Positions 21,923 through 32,800 of a DNA stretch of 64,000 nt are shown piece after piece. Where the stretch lies: assembly GCA_004431415.1 (NCBI GenBank), contig QPMI01000200.1, positions 128,308 to 192,307 of the forward strand. Direction: 5' to 3'. The position numbers and the translations under genes are program-made. Within the stretch, counting starts at the first letter, position 1. The number at the start of each line of letters is the position of its first letter. The stretch comes from Cyanophora paradoxa (Eukaryota; Glaucocystophyceae; Cyanophorales; Cyanophoraceae). A model generated the notes under the pieces. The model ran no database searches, had not been told where the DNA came from, and was given only the letters and a program-made list of their open reading frames with translations.

Positions 21923-22888
21923 ATGGCAACCGTCTTCAAGGCCACGTCCACGGTCGATCCCCCTCACTTCGCCGCCCTGCAACTCGCGACGCACTCTCTC
22001 CTGGCGCGACCAGGCGAGCAGTTCGACCCGCACGAGGCGGACTTGTTTCCTTCTTCACCCTCAGGCCTTGCGGTTCGACTGGTCGATCCGAAGAAGGCTC
22101 TTGACAAGCGCCTCGCCGACGCAAGAATCTGCGTTCGTCTTCAAGTTGGCGCGCTCATCCCCGGCCAACGCGTAAAGTCGATGCGTACGGTTCTCGCACT
22201 GGTCGACACGGGTGCGGCAGCGGATGTCATGGACGGCAGCATCGCGGACACGTAAGGTCCCTATGTTTTTCAAATCGATTTTTTTCGCGCGGGACCGTCC
22301 CGCGCGGGACGCGGTACCGTCCCGAATTTTGGAAATTTCCGGGACGCGGTACCGTCCCGAATTTTGGAAATTTCCGAGCTGCCGGCACCCGCCTAGCCGG
22401 GATGCGGCTAGCTCGGACGCAGGACTTCTAGACTGCTTTCAAAGTTCTAGACGCTGGACTGTCCCGTGCGGTGCGGCAGGCGTCCCGCGCGGGACTACCC
22501 CGCCCCGCGTCCCGCGCGGGACGGTCCCGCGCGAAAAAAATCGATTTGAAAAACAATGCGAGGACAACACGATTGAGGGGCTCCAGTACTCGAATCAGGC
22601 TCCAGTACTTCTGACGGGCTTCGGCGACAACATGAACGCGTACGCACGCGTCGCCTTCGTCACGTTCAAGATCGGCAACGTCTACATAGCCCGCAAGATC
22701 CTTGTAGTCGCCAAGGGCCTCATGGGCGACACGCCGATGCTTCTCGGTCTCTCAACGCTGACGGCTCTTCGGGCGAGCATCAGTCTGGACACGGCCAACT
22801 CGGGCATGACGATTCTGCCGCCAGGCGATCACACTGCGACGCCGTACTTCGTCCCTTTTACGCAACGGGCCAGCCCGACGGGGGCACG
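21923..22888 (+). pseudogene. Retropepsin (aspartic protease) domain of pol, split by an insertion
   Basis: The active-site motif ALVDTGAAADVM lies at about 22,196-22,231. The second half of the fold, ending TPMLLGLSTL (the hydrophobic-hydrophobic-G motif of retropepsins), lies at about 22,730-22,760. Between them sits a 314-bp inverted-repeat element with a 5-bp duplication; subtracting it joins SIAD directly to TIEGLQYS in frame. A further one-base frameshift occurs at about 22,870-22,885, near a run of G, before LVRLAQTVTLPPG in the RT frame. The protease would cut the polyprotein; this copy cannot make it intact. Confidence 0.75.
22253..22566. mobile_element. 314-bp inverted-repeat MITE-like element in the protease
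   Basis: Both ends carry TGTTTTTCAAATCGATTTTT followed by TTCGCGCGGGAC; the outermost 10 bases differ but have equal length. It is flanked by ACACG at 22248-22252 and 22567-22571. Element plus duplication is 319 bp, which matches the shift from reading frame 2 to frame 3. The interior holds two direct copies of GGTACCGTCCCGAATTTTGG. It brings a stop codon (TAA at 22253) directly after the active-site exon. Confidence 0.8.
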
Positions 22889-25800
22889 CTGGTCCGTCTT
22901 GCGCAAACGGTTACGTTGCCCCCTGGCGAGGCCCTGGTACGATGCCACGTCCCCACGTATGATAAGACGGCGAGTGCGCACGCGCCTCACATGGAGGTCT
23001 CACCGCCGCCGGTCTTCATCTCGGAAACCGGAGATGATCACACTGACGAAGTCGACTTTCTTACACCTTATCAACTCCATCTCAACCCTCACCGACGAAC
23101 TTGCCTCGTGGCGGTCCGGAACCCTCACCGCACAGACGTCCGCTTGAAAGCGGGCACCATTGTCGGCGAGGCGGCGTACGGTGACTGGCTGGAGAGCGAG
23201 TACGACCCGCATCCCGACGTCTCGCAGTACCCGCAGGGACGGTACAAGAACTGGAGTCCAGAAGCCCAGCAGACGTTTCCGATCAGGCGTGTCGTCCAGC
23301 AGATCTTCGAGACGGCTCGCCCCGTCACCTTGCTGCGAAGTTGCCAGCCGCGACGATTTGCCTCCGTGGCACGCGCCAAGTACCCGGAAGCCTTCAGCCA
23401 TGGCAACAACCCTCAGCCCCAACCACATCTCGATCGCTCACGCCCCGCCACCGAACGGGATCGGGAAGACGCAGCGTCGTTCGTCGAGTCGCTCCTCGCC
23501 TATGACGCGTTCATACGCGACCGCAACTTCATGACCGACGACTACACAGACGAGGAGGTCGAAAGACTGATCGATTTCTTCCTCCCGTACTTCACCGACC
23601 CCCAACGGTTCCGTGGGAGCTTCCGTGAGACTCTCCTACGAATCCGCATCGGACAAGCGTCGATGGCTGATGCAAACGCCATGGATCCCCCCTCCACGTT
23701 GATGGCGGGTCCTGCGGCAATGACAGAAGCTGAAATCGACGCTATGGTCGACGGGTTCTGCAAATCCTCTGAGGCCGACCCCGACATTACATCGGACCAA
23801 CGCTTGACGTTCCGGAACCTTGTGCGCGAACAAGCCCGATGCTTCGCAAAAGTCCTTGATCCTCGTGACCTCCTCAAGTACACGAACTCGATTCGTCTAC
23901 TGCCAGGTGTCAACCCCAAGCGGCTGCCCCTCTACACAGTCCCTCGGCGGCTCTCTCCCCCGGCGGAGAAGGCGGCCAAGGCGACCATCGAACAGCTGCT
24001 CAAGGACGGCCTCATCGAGCCCTCACAGGCTGGATATGGCAGTCCCGTGGTGCTGGCGCCCAAGAAGGACGGCACGATGCGCTTCTGTGTCGACTACCGA
24101 CGGCTCAACAACTTGATCGAAGGCGATGTCTTCCCTCTTCCCCGCATCGATGATCAACTTGAACGTTTGCAAGGCTCCTCCATCTTCAGCGTTGGCGACT
24201 GCCTGAGCGGATTCTGGCAACTCGGCCTCGAAGAAGCCTCTCGGGACTACACCACCTTTCTCCTGCCATGGGGAGCCTGGAAATGGGTGTGCACCCCCTT
24301 CGGTCTCAAGTCTGCTCCGTCAGCATTCTGCCGGGCGGTCAGTTCAGTACTCGGGGACCTTCTCTCCACGTGTGTTGTGGCCTACGTCGACGACTTGACT
24401 CTGCACTCGCCGACGGTGGCTCAGCACCTCATCGATCTCGAGGCCTTCTTCGCGGCGCTCGCTCGGGGCAACCTCAAATTGAAACCGAGCAAGTGTCACT
24501 TCATGGTCCGCGAGATCGACCTTCTCGGTCACCGTGTCAGCGCTCAAGGCGTCCGCATGGACACGAAGAAGGTGGAGGTGATCTCCAAGATTACTGAACG
24601 AGAACTGCAGACCGTCGAGCACATGCGCAGCTTCCTCGGCATGACGGGCTTCTACAGGCGCTTCATCCGCAACTACACGCGACGCGAGCTTCCGCTCCGT
24701 GACCTGATTCACGCAGCGAAGCTAGCGGACACGACGCAGCTTCAGTGGACGCCAGAAGCCAGCGAGGCACTCGCAGACCTCAAGAAGGTCATGTGCGACG
24801 ACATCGTGCTCATGCTCCCCGACTTTTCCAAGCCGTTCATCATCTACACGGATTGGAGCTTGCGAGCAATGGGCGCGGCGCTCATGCAGACCGACTCTGA
24901 CGGTCGAGAACGACCAATCGCCTTCATCAGTCGAACCCTGACGGCCACGGAGGCGAGGTACAGCTCCCCGACGGAAGGCGAATGCATCGCGGTCATGTGG
25001 GCCGTCAAGACGTGGCGACACTACTTCGACTGCGGGCACCCGTTTACCATCCGCACGGACCACTCGCCTCTGCAGTGGTTGAAGTCGCAAGAACTCCTGG
25101 CGAACAAGGCGCTTTCACGCGCGGCGCTCGTCATGCAAGGCTTCAACTACACGATCGAGTACAGGCCGGGCTCGACCAACGTCGTCGCCGACTTCGAGTC
25201 GCGCATGGCTCGTACGCATCCGATCTACGAGCCTGGAGCGGCGGACGGATCGGACCTCACTACCGACCTGCCCAACGGGGCTCACGGACACTCGGTACCC
25301 CGCAGCGGCGATCCCGACGACCCGACGGAGATCTACGGCACGCTCGTCCCCGTGACGACCGAGCCTACGACATCTATCGCGGCCGCTGGCCTCGACGGAC
25401 GTGCATGGGCACCACCAGCACCTGGAACAAAGCGACGCCAACCAGTGACATTGGCCGAGCCTTGTAGCTCGCCCAACTCGCCACCACAGCGCGCCCGCCG
25501 CGATCCAGAGGAGCAGGTGACAGAAGACGCCGAGGACGTGACTTCGGAAGTGGATCCCGCGGAGTTCTCCGACGCTGACGACGACGAACTCTCGTCTGAG
25601 GAACAGCGGAGCTCGCCCTCGCGCGCCGAGGCCGATCTCCCTGGACGGACGGGACTTCACTCTGAGGAACAGCGGAGCTCGCCCGCGCACGGCAACACCA
25701 CGCGCGACGGGACTCGCGACTCAGGAGATCGAGGGAGGGGGAGGGGTACACTGCGCGGGCGACCTCGTGGACGACCACGTGGACGACCTCGCCTGCACCA

Positions 25801-25896
25801 CCCCAGAAACCGCCCTTCGGCAACCGAGCCTCGCAAGCCGGTGCTGCCTGACGCGGATCCGATCGGGAACCTTCTCCCCACTGCGGTACGCGTTTG
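22889..25896 (+). CDS. Reverse transcriptase and RNase H of the retroelement
   Basis: Frame 2 is open from the end of protease to 25909; an AUG is not needed because this is a polyprotein segment. RT begins near KRLPLYTVPRRLSPPAEKAA (about 23,920). Motifs include YGSPVVLAPKKDGTMRFCVD, FSVGDCLSGFWQLGL, LPWGAWKWVCTPFGLKSAPS and the catalytic YVDD at 24383-24394. RNase H follows: YTDWSLRAMGAAL (about 24,844), the Glu in PTEGECIAVMWAV and the Asp in IRTDHSPLQWL. The last acidic position lies in VVADFESR, where ADALSR is more usual. The C-terminal tail is acidic, then Arg/Gly/Pro-rich, and is cut by the 489-bp element. Catalytic residues look intact although the whole element is broken. Confidence 0.92.
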
Positions 25897-25908
25897 TATG
25901 GGCCCATA

Positions 25909-26397
25909 GTGTTTGAAGAAAGCTCCAACGGAGGTTTAACAATGGCTAAATGGTAAGTAAAAGTTACATACTCGCAGTTTTTTTCGATAAGGTTCTGGAC
26001 TTGACTTTGCGCCGTACCCCCCCGTTTTGCCTTAGGTTCTGGAAAAAGCGCCGATCTTGCTCGCTCAAAATTGGACCGATTGGGAGCAAATTGGAGCAGA
26101 TCGTAGACTAGCCGCTAGATAGATCGTAGCCGCCGCGGCGGGCGAAAGTCTACCGCAGTTAAAAAGATCCTACCAGCCGAATGTTTTACTGGCCGTTTGA
26201 GCAAAAAACTTTTTGAAAGTCGCCCGGTACCCCGGCGTTTTTTGGAACGTGACTCAAGGGCCGACAGAATCCGCAAGCTTAATTCAATGGCTAGTAAAAG
26301 CTCTACATGCTTGCATTCGAGCGTCATAGCAGCATGCAATCCATGGCTATGGCGATCGTAGAGCTAGCGGTCGCGATCGTGGAGTTGCTTCCAGGAC
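25909..26397. mobile_element. 489-bp inverted-repeat element between RT/RNase H and integrase
   Basis: Flanked by the 12-base palindrome TATGGGCCCATA at 25897-25908 and 26398-26409. Because the site is palindromic the true duplication could be shorter (8-10 bp). The element ends are imperfect inverted repeats: GTGTTTGAAGAAAGCTCCAA on the left against GTCCTGGAAGCAACTCCA from the right. Element plus 12 bases is 501 bp, so the polyprotein frame is the same on both sides, with TAG at 25907 as the only effect at the left edge. The interior is AT-richer than its surroundings and has no ORF. Confidence 0.75.
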
Positions 26398-26409
26398 TAT
26401 GGGCCCATA

Positions 26410-28856
26410 CAACGCCGTACCGCAGTGCCCACCTCCACAACTCCCCGGCGGCATTCAGCATGAGATCGAGAACTACTGGCGGCAGGAGGCACAACGCCAT
26501 CTTGACGGACGCCAACACGAACTCGCCTTGCCGGAGCCCGACGGCGAGGCTGACCCGCCGCTCTCGCCGAACAGCTCGGCTGGGGAACCGATGGACGTGA
26601 CGGACGGAGAACCCGCTCAGGCGACTCCTCCCACGCCCTCAGCAACACCTGCCTATATATGCGGGGCAGCAGGGCAGCAAGCAGCCTCGACGCAGGGCGG
26701 AGGATCGCCATCGAGCCGCGAAGCAGGCCCAACACCGTTTGCTCAAGCAACAAGCGCAACAACGACACGAGGAGAATGTGCGCAACAACGCAGATCCTGA
26801 CGGAGCCGAGGCGCGTCCTCGCCTCTCGAAGGAACAGCGTAAGCAGCGCCGTGACACTCGTCGTCAAGAACTCGAGGCACAAGCGCCACGCCCCCCGAAC
26901 CTTATCCTCACGCGAGGTGCAAGGTCTCGCAAGGGTCGGTACGCCATCGCGCCTCCCAACGTGATGGACGTACTCGACGAGGCTCTCCTCCCGACACCGA
27001 CCCCACCCGAGACGTTGGGCAACGAACGCGAACTTCCACCTGCGGAGCCGTTTACGACAGACGGCGTCGCTCCGTTGGATGACCGTACTGGCGGGCGCAA
27101 CGCTCCGAAGCCGGTCTACTTACCGCCAGAGACCACTGTTGCCGATTGCTGGATGCAGGGGCCTCAGCCGCTGGTTGAAGTCCCTGTACCACCTGCTCTC
27201 CAGCCTCTGACGGTTGACGGAGCCTCCATGGTGGAAGATCAGAAGACAGATCCACTCTGTCAGATGATCATCGCGTTCAAGCTGCGGAAGGAGAACCTTG
27301 CTCGTTGCTACGGCCACACCCACAGCGCTGACGCCCTGAGCCGTGACCCCGACGTCTACAAGACCTGCTTCGCCTGCGGACAGGCGCGGGAACGCTTTGC
27401 GAAGGAGGTGGGACGCTACTGCCTCTCTCGCTCCGGCGTGGTCCTCCGCGCTCCCCTCTTCCCAACGATGGGCTCGCCGGTGGTAGTGCCCCAGCGCTGG
27501 AGAGCTGCAGTGATGGAAGCGTATCACGATGACTGGGCTCACCGAGGCGCGTCCATCGTCGCCCGGCGCATCGCGGCTCGCTTCTGGTGGCCCGGCATGA
27601 CGAACATGGTGCACCGCTACGTTCGTACCTGTCATCACTGCCAGTTGGCGAAGGCCAAGCACCGGCCTCGAGTGCAACACATGATCATCGAATCGCGGCA
27701 CCCCGGTGACCTGCGCCAAGCTGATCTCTGCCCGATGCCCCACGCCAAAGATGCCCCTCACCGCTTCACGCAAGTGCTGATTGACATCGACGCGTACACC
27801 AAGTATCCGGAGATCATCATGCTCACGGAAGCTGACGGTACGGCCATGGAGTGGGCTGCGCAGAGCATTCAGTCCTCGAACGGCACGCCCAAACGTTACC
27901 TCACTGACAACGGCACGGTGTTCAAGCCGAACACGCCCTGGGGCAAGTTCTGGACCAAGCAGGGCGTGCGGCTCATCTACACTGGTGTCTCTCATCAGTC
28001 GACCAACGGCGGTGCCGAACGACTTGTCGGGGTGTACAAGCGGCTTATCTTCGCGCTCTGCGCCGAAGACAAGCGTGACAACGTTTACTGGCCGTACTAC
28101 CACTACCGTGTGCTCTTCGCGTTGCGCACTACGATCCACGCGGCAACCGGCTTCTCTCCGGCTACGCTTCACCATGGACGCGAGCTGGTGCTGCCTGGGG
28201 ACCTCCGCTTGGATCTTGTTCAGCGTGAACCCTTCGGCGAGCCTTACACGTACGCGGAGTACGCGCTGGCTGTCGCGCGGGCGGCTTCAAGTGTCGCCGA
28301 GGCGGTCAAGGCCCATCGGAAGATGTACAATCACAAGCTCCTTCGCTACGGCACCGGCAACGAACCTCGTCAGATTTTCGTGCCGGGTGACAAGGTGCTT
28401 TGCTGGAGCGAGAGCGCGAAGGCGACCAACGTCATGAAGCACGGTACTCGTAACGGCTGGACCGGTCCGTACGTGGTCGTGGAGGTCTTCTCTCGCGGCT
28501 ACCTCTACACCGTATGCGGCGACCCGTCGTCTCGAATGCATCGTTCGACGTACGTTGTGGTGCACGTCGACAACATCATTCCGTACTACGACCGCCCCGA
28601 TAACTTTGCCGAGGATCCGAAGCCTGGCCGGCCTCGACGGCGCGCCCCTGAACCTGTTCCCCCGCCTCCGGTGCATCTGGACGCGGATGGTGATCAGCCA
28701 ATGGAGGATCCGCCGATCCTGCACGACGACGAGCCTCACTCGGAGGACCGCCCGGCCGAGGAGGACAGTGCACGTGACGACGACTCCGTGGAGTCCGAGC
28801 AAGAAGAGAGCGTACAGCTCCATGTTGTAGGCTGGCCGAAGCACGACTTCGCCTAG
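26410..28856 (+). pseudogene. Integrase of the retroelement (5' part frameshifted)
   Basis: Bases 26,410 to about 26,660 continue the RT frame (frame 2: YNAVPQCPPPQLPGG). The rest reads in frame 3 as AAKQAQHRLLKQQAQQRHEE and on to 28856, so a +1 shift lies at about 26,640-26,700. The frame-3 part has the HHCC zinc-binding module (H in AYHDDWAHRG, then CHHCQLAK, 27,515-27,650). Catalytic acids are D in RQADLCPMP, D in LTDNGTVF and E in NGGAERLVGVYKR. A GPY/F-type C-terminal module reads GWTGPYVVVEV. An acidic tail follows. It would insert element DNA into chromosomes; no chromodomain was recognised. Confidence 0.88.
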
Positions 28857-29855
28857 CTATGATGCTGGTGCTGGTGGCGTTCGCCTCTGTGACGGACGCG
28901 GAGCTTGGGTCTCTGAGCCTCGCTTGAGTAACCTTGGTGACGATGACAGTGAGGGCTGCTGCACCAGCGGCAGGCTCTGTTCCATGGTCGGCCGCTGCTC
29001 ATGGCAGTGGAGGGCGCTGCATCCGGCAGTGAGCCCTGTTGGTTGGCCGCTGCTCATGGCAGTGGAGGGCGCTGCATCCGGCAGTGAGCCCTGTTGGTTG
29101 GCTGGCCGTCGCTCCTGCGACGGAGGGTCCTCATGGGACCTACCCCCAGTTTTCCCGTTGCTCAGCCGGAGCAGCGGGCTGGGAACCTTTTCTTGTAGCT
29201 GTTCCATTCAGTGCGTCCGATCCGCGTTGATCGCACGCCTCCTGAATTGCTCCGCCTTCCTTGGGCGCTGATCGGGTTGCGCAGTTCAGGCCGCGGGCTG
29301 ATCACCCGTCCGGCCCTGGACCCTGCCACTTCCTGCTATCACCCTCTACGCCCCCCTGGCCGGCCCCTTCCGGCTGCTTCCTGGCCTCCCTCGGGCGGCA
29401 CGGGGACGTGCCGACGAGGAACACGCGGAGCTATTGCCTCACGGCTTTATGCCGTCAGGAGCCGGCGCCCCGAGTCTCGCTACTCGCAGTGCTTGGCCTT
29501 AGTCTCCGCAGCGCTCACATTGAGTGCGCCGATTGGACCCCCACTACTTTTCATGTACCCCTCCCGGGCTGACACCCCGTGCGACACACTTGTACCCTGT
29601 ACTTGTGCTTGCTCCTGGAATACCAGCTCTGCTCGCTCTCACCGCCAGCTTGCTAGAACTGCACAGCACGCATGGCTAAGCCTAGCAGCACCATAAACTA
29701 GGCTCTTCTGACTAGATCATCGAATCGATAAAATATAAATAATCGATCCATCGCATTCAATGATTCATGCGCGCTAAAAAAAGGGGCCCCGGGCCCGCGG
29801 ACGGGCGCGGACGTGGCGCGCTCGTGCGTTAGGGAAGGGCGGGGGGCGGGGGTCC
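28857..29855. other. Retroelement 3' flank and intergenic DNA; no gene seen
   Basis: Nothing convincing is encoded. It could include a 3' long terminal repeat, but the matching 5' repeat is not in the window. At 28991-29100 a 55-bp unit (GCCGCTGCTCATGGCAGTGG onward) occurs twice in tandem with a third diverged partial copy. Bases 29,700-29,790 are AT-rich and precede the 3' end of the coiled-coil gene. Confidence 0.5.
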
Positions 29856-32800
29856 TCAGTGCTCGAAGGAGACGATGAGGAGGTCGTCGGGGCCGAGCGC
29901 CGCCCCCTCCATCCACCCCGCCCCCCGCGCGCCCCGCAGCCGGCTCCGCCCCGCACTTGCCGCCTGCCGCAGCGCGAGCGACGGCGACGGCTGCGGGGCG
30001 GTGCTGTATGGGTCCTGCCCCGCTGGGCGCCTCCCCGGCGTCGAGGCCGTCGAGCCGGCCGTCCAAGGCCTTACCGCCCCGGGGGCCGGCGCGGGGCCTG
30101 GCGAGGGGGCGGGCGAGGGCCGGCTCGCGAGGGCCGCGAGGGCGGCCTCGCGTGCCGCCGGGCTCGGGAGGCCGCAGGGAGGGACCTCCCGGGGGAGGCG
30201 CGTCGGGGCGCGGGGCGGGGGCGGGGGAGGCGTGGCGCGCCGGGGAGAGGGCGGGGCGGGGGCGGCGGCGGCGGCGGAGCGCTCGCGGGCGACGGCGTCG
30301 ATGCGCTCGAGGGCCGCCTCCAGCCGCGCCGCCCCCAGCGGCGCGCCCCGCGCGCCCCCGCGCCCCTCCCGCCGCAGCTCCTGCGCCGGCCTCGGCGGGG
30401 GCGGGGGGCGGGGGGCCGGGGGGCGGGGCGGGCACGGCGACGAGGGCGCGGAGGGAGGCGAGCTCGGCGGCGGACTGGGCGAGCTCGTGCCCGAAGACGA
30501 CCTGCTGGGCGCGCACCTGCCGCCCCGCCTCCTCCAGCCGCCCCCGCAGCTCCCGCGCCTCCGCCTCCGCCCGCGCCCGCCCCGCCTCCAGCGCCGCCAC
30601 CCGCCCCTCCGCTGCCGCCGCCGCCTCCCCGTCCTCGCGGGCGTGCGAGGGCGTGCTCCTCGGGGCAGGCCCCCGGGCCGCGTCCCGCGGCGCCGGCGAG
30701 AGGGCGCGGACGCTCGTCGGCGTGGAGGCCCCGCTCGGGGCGCCGTGCAGGGCGCCGCCCGGGCCCCGAGCCGGCCCTTGAGGCGGGCGAGCTGCGCCGA
30801 GGCGTCAGGGGCGGCAGCGGCGGGGCGCGTGGGGCGGGCCTCCTCCTGCGCGACCTCCGCGCGGGCGGACTCCTCGCGGGCCCGCGCCTCGGCGCGCCGC
30901 ACGCGCTCCCGCAGGCCCCCCGCCTCCTCCCGCAGCGCCTGTCCCCGTCAGCCCCGCGCCGGCGCCCGCCCCGCAGCGCCGCGCCGACCTTGATCTGGGC
31001 GCCCTTCCCTGCGACCTCCTCCCGCAGGCGCTCCGCGTCCGAGAGGCCGGCCGCACCGCCCCGAGGCCGGCGTGGGCGCCCTGCCGGGCCCTCCCGCCCC
31101 GCCTCCTCCGCCCCGGCCGCGGCCCCCTTCGCGGCGGCCTTGCGCTTCAGCTCCTGCGCGCGGCTCGGCGCTGTGCGGCGCGCCGCGGCGCGGCGGCAGC
31201 GGCGGGCCCGGGCGCACGCTGACGAGGCCCGAGAGGCGGGCGACCTGCGGCGGGGTCAGCCGCCCCGCCGCTGCGGCGCCGGGGCCCCGGGGCGCGGCAC
31301 CTCGCGCGCCAGCGCCTCCCGCCCCTGCCGCGCCTCCCGCAACGCTTCCTGTGCCTCCTCCGCCCCGCCCCGCGCCCGCCCGCCTCCAGCCCCTGCCACG
31401 CCGTCAGCGCGTTCGGCGCTCGGGCGGGCGGCGGCGGCGAGCCTGCTGGGCTGGCGCCGGCGTCCTGGCCTCCTCGGGCTCCGCCGCCGGGTCTCCTGCG
31501 GGGCGCGTCGAGGGGTGGGGCAGATGGGGCGGGGCAGGCACCGGGGGCGGGGCGGGGCGGGCGTCGGCGAGGGCCCTGACAGCGCGGGGTGCGGCGGGGC
31601 GCCGGCGGCGAGGAGGGCCCCGAGGGCGCTCTCGAGGCGCTTCACGAGCTGCTCCTTCTCCTCCAGCGCCGCCTCCAGCGCCCCCGCTCCCCGCCCCCCC
31701 GCCCCGCCCCTCCTCCCCGCCCCCGCCCCCGCCTCCTCGTCGCCGCCGGCGGCCTCGGCGGCGGCCTCGAGGAGGCGGTCCCCGGCCGCGGCCGCCTCCG
31801 CCGGCGTCCCGCGCCCCGCCAGCAGCGCCTCTGCGCGCCGTCAGGCCGGCAGCGGGGCGGCGCGGGCCGGCGGGCGGCACCGAGGGCCCCGTGGAAGCGC
31901 GCGGCGGCCTCGCGGAGGGGCTCCGGGACCCTCCGCGGCCCCTCGAGCGAGTGCCGCAGGGCCCGCTCCGAGATGCGAAGCTCGTCCTGCCAGCCGAGGT
32001 GAGGCCGGGTGGCGCGCGGCGGGCGAGGCGGGCGCGGCGGGCCTGGAGCTGCTCGACGGTCGCCTCGAGCATGGCGCGCTCCTGCAGCGCCTGCACCGCC
32101 GCCCCCGCCGCCCGCCCCAGCCGCTCCATCGCACCCTCCGCCTCCAACGCCCCGCGCCCCTCTGCCCCCTCGCCTCGGCGGCGCGACGGCTGCGGGACGC
32201 GGGCGGCACCTGGGGGGCGGGGCGTGCGGGGAGGGCGGCGAGGAGGGAGTGGGCGGCCTCGGCGGCGGCGGCCTCGAGGGCGGCGAGGAGGGCCTGCGCG
32301 TTGTCGCGCTCCTCGCGCAGCAGCATCGCCTCGTCCCCGAGCGCCTCGAGCCCCGCCCCGCCGCCGCCGCCTTGGCGCCCCCTCGCGCCTCCTCCGCGCC
32401 CGCCTCCAGCTCCCTCACGCGCCCCGCCAGCTTCTCGTTCTGCCGCCCCGTCAGCCTCGCGCCCCGGCGGTAAGGCGGGGCCGGGCGGGGCGGGGCGCCT
32501 CGGCGGCGGCGGCGGCGAGGGCGTCGAGGAGGCGCTCGAGCTCGGCGGCGTGGTGGGCGCGGAGGGCGTCGAGGGCGGCGGCCTCCTGCTCGGCGGCCGC
32601 GAGGTCGCCCGCAGCTGCGCCACGTCCCCCGCCAGCGCCCCCGCCGACCGCAGCTGCCGCTCCCCTGCCTCCCGCGCCTCCTCCAGCTCCACCGCCAGCT
32701 TATGAATCTGCGCCTCGTACCCCTCCGCCATCTCACGCAGCGCCGCCCGGTGCCCGTCGGCGTCGGCCTGCAGTTGCTCCACCCGCTCCGCCATCTCCCG

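Larger units (their letters stand above)
3281..28856 (+). mobile_element. Giant Ty3/gypsy-type retroelement, interrupted by nested DNA elements
   Basis: The order gag-like region, retropepsin, reverse transcriptase, RNase H, integrase is that of Ty3/gypsy (Metaviridae-like) elements. After removing the insertions at 3668-13087, 18251-19783, 22253-22566 and 25909-26397, about 13.8 kb of element remains in the window; its 5' end is beyond copy A. The copy carries a TGA at 20393, a TAA at 21911 and two apparent frameshifts (about 22,880 and 26,640-26,700), so it is probably inactive. Long terminal repeats could not be identified because the 5' end is not in the window. Codon use is GC-rich but less extreme than in the host genes to the right. 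Confidence 0.85.

Noticed and set aside
22252-22562. Reading the 314-bp element as a GT-AG intron
   Set aside because: Splicing from GTAAG to the AG at 22562 leaves the wrong frame; the insertion model with ACACG duplication restores it.
28857-29780. A 3' long terminal repeat with its polypurine tract
   Set aside because: No polypurine tract or TG...CA borders could be recognised and the 5' copy is outside the window.
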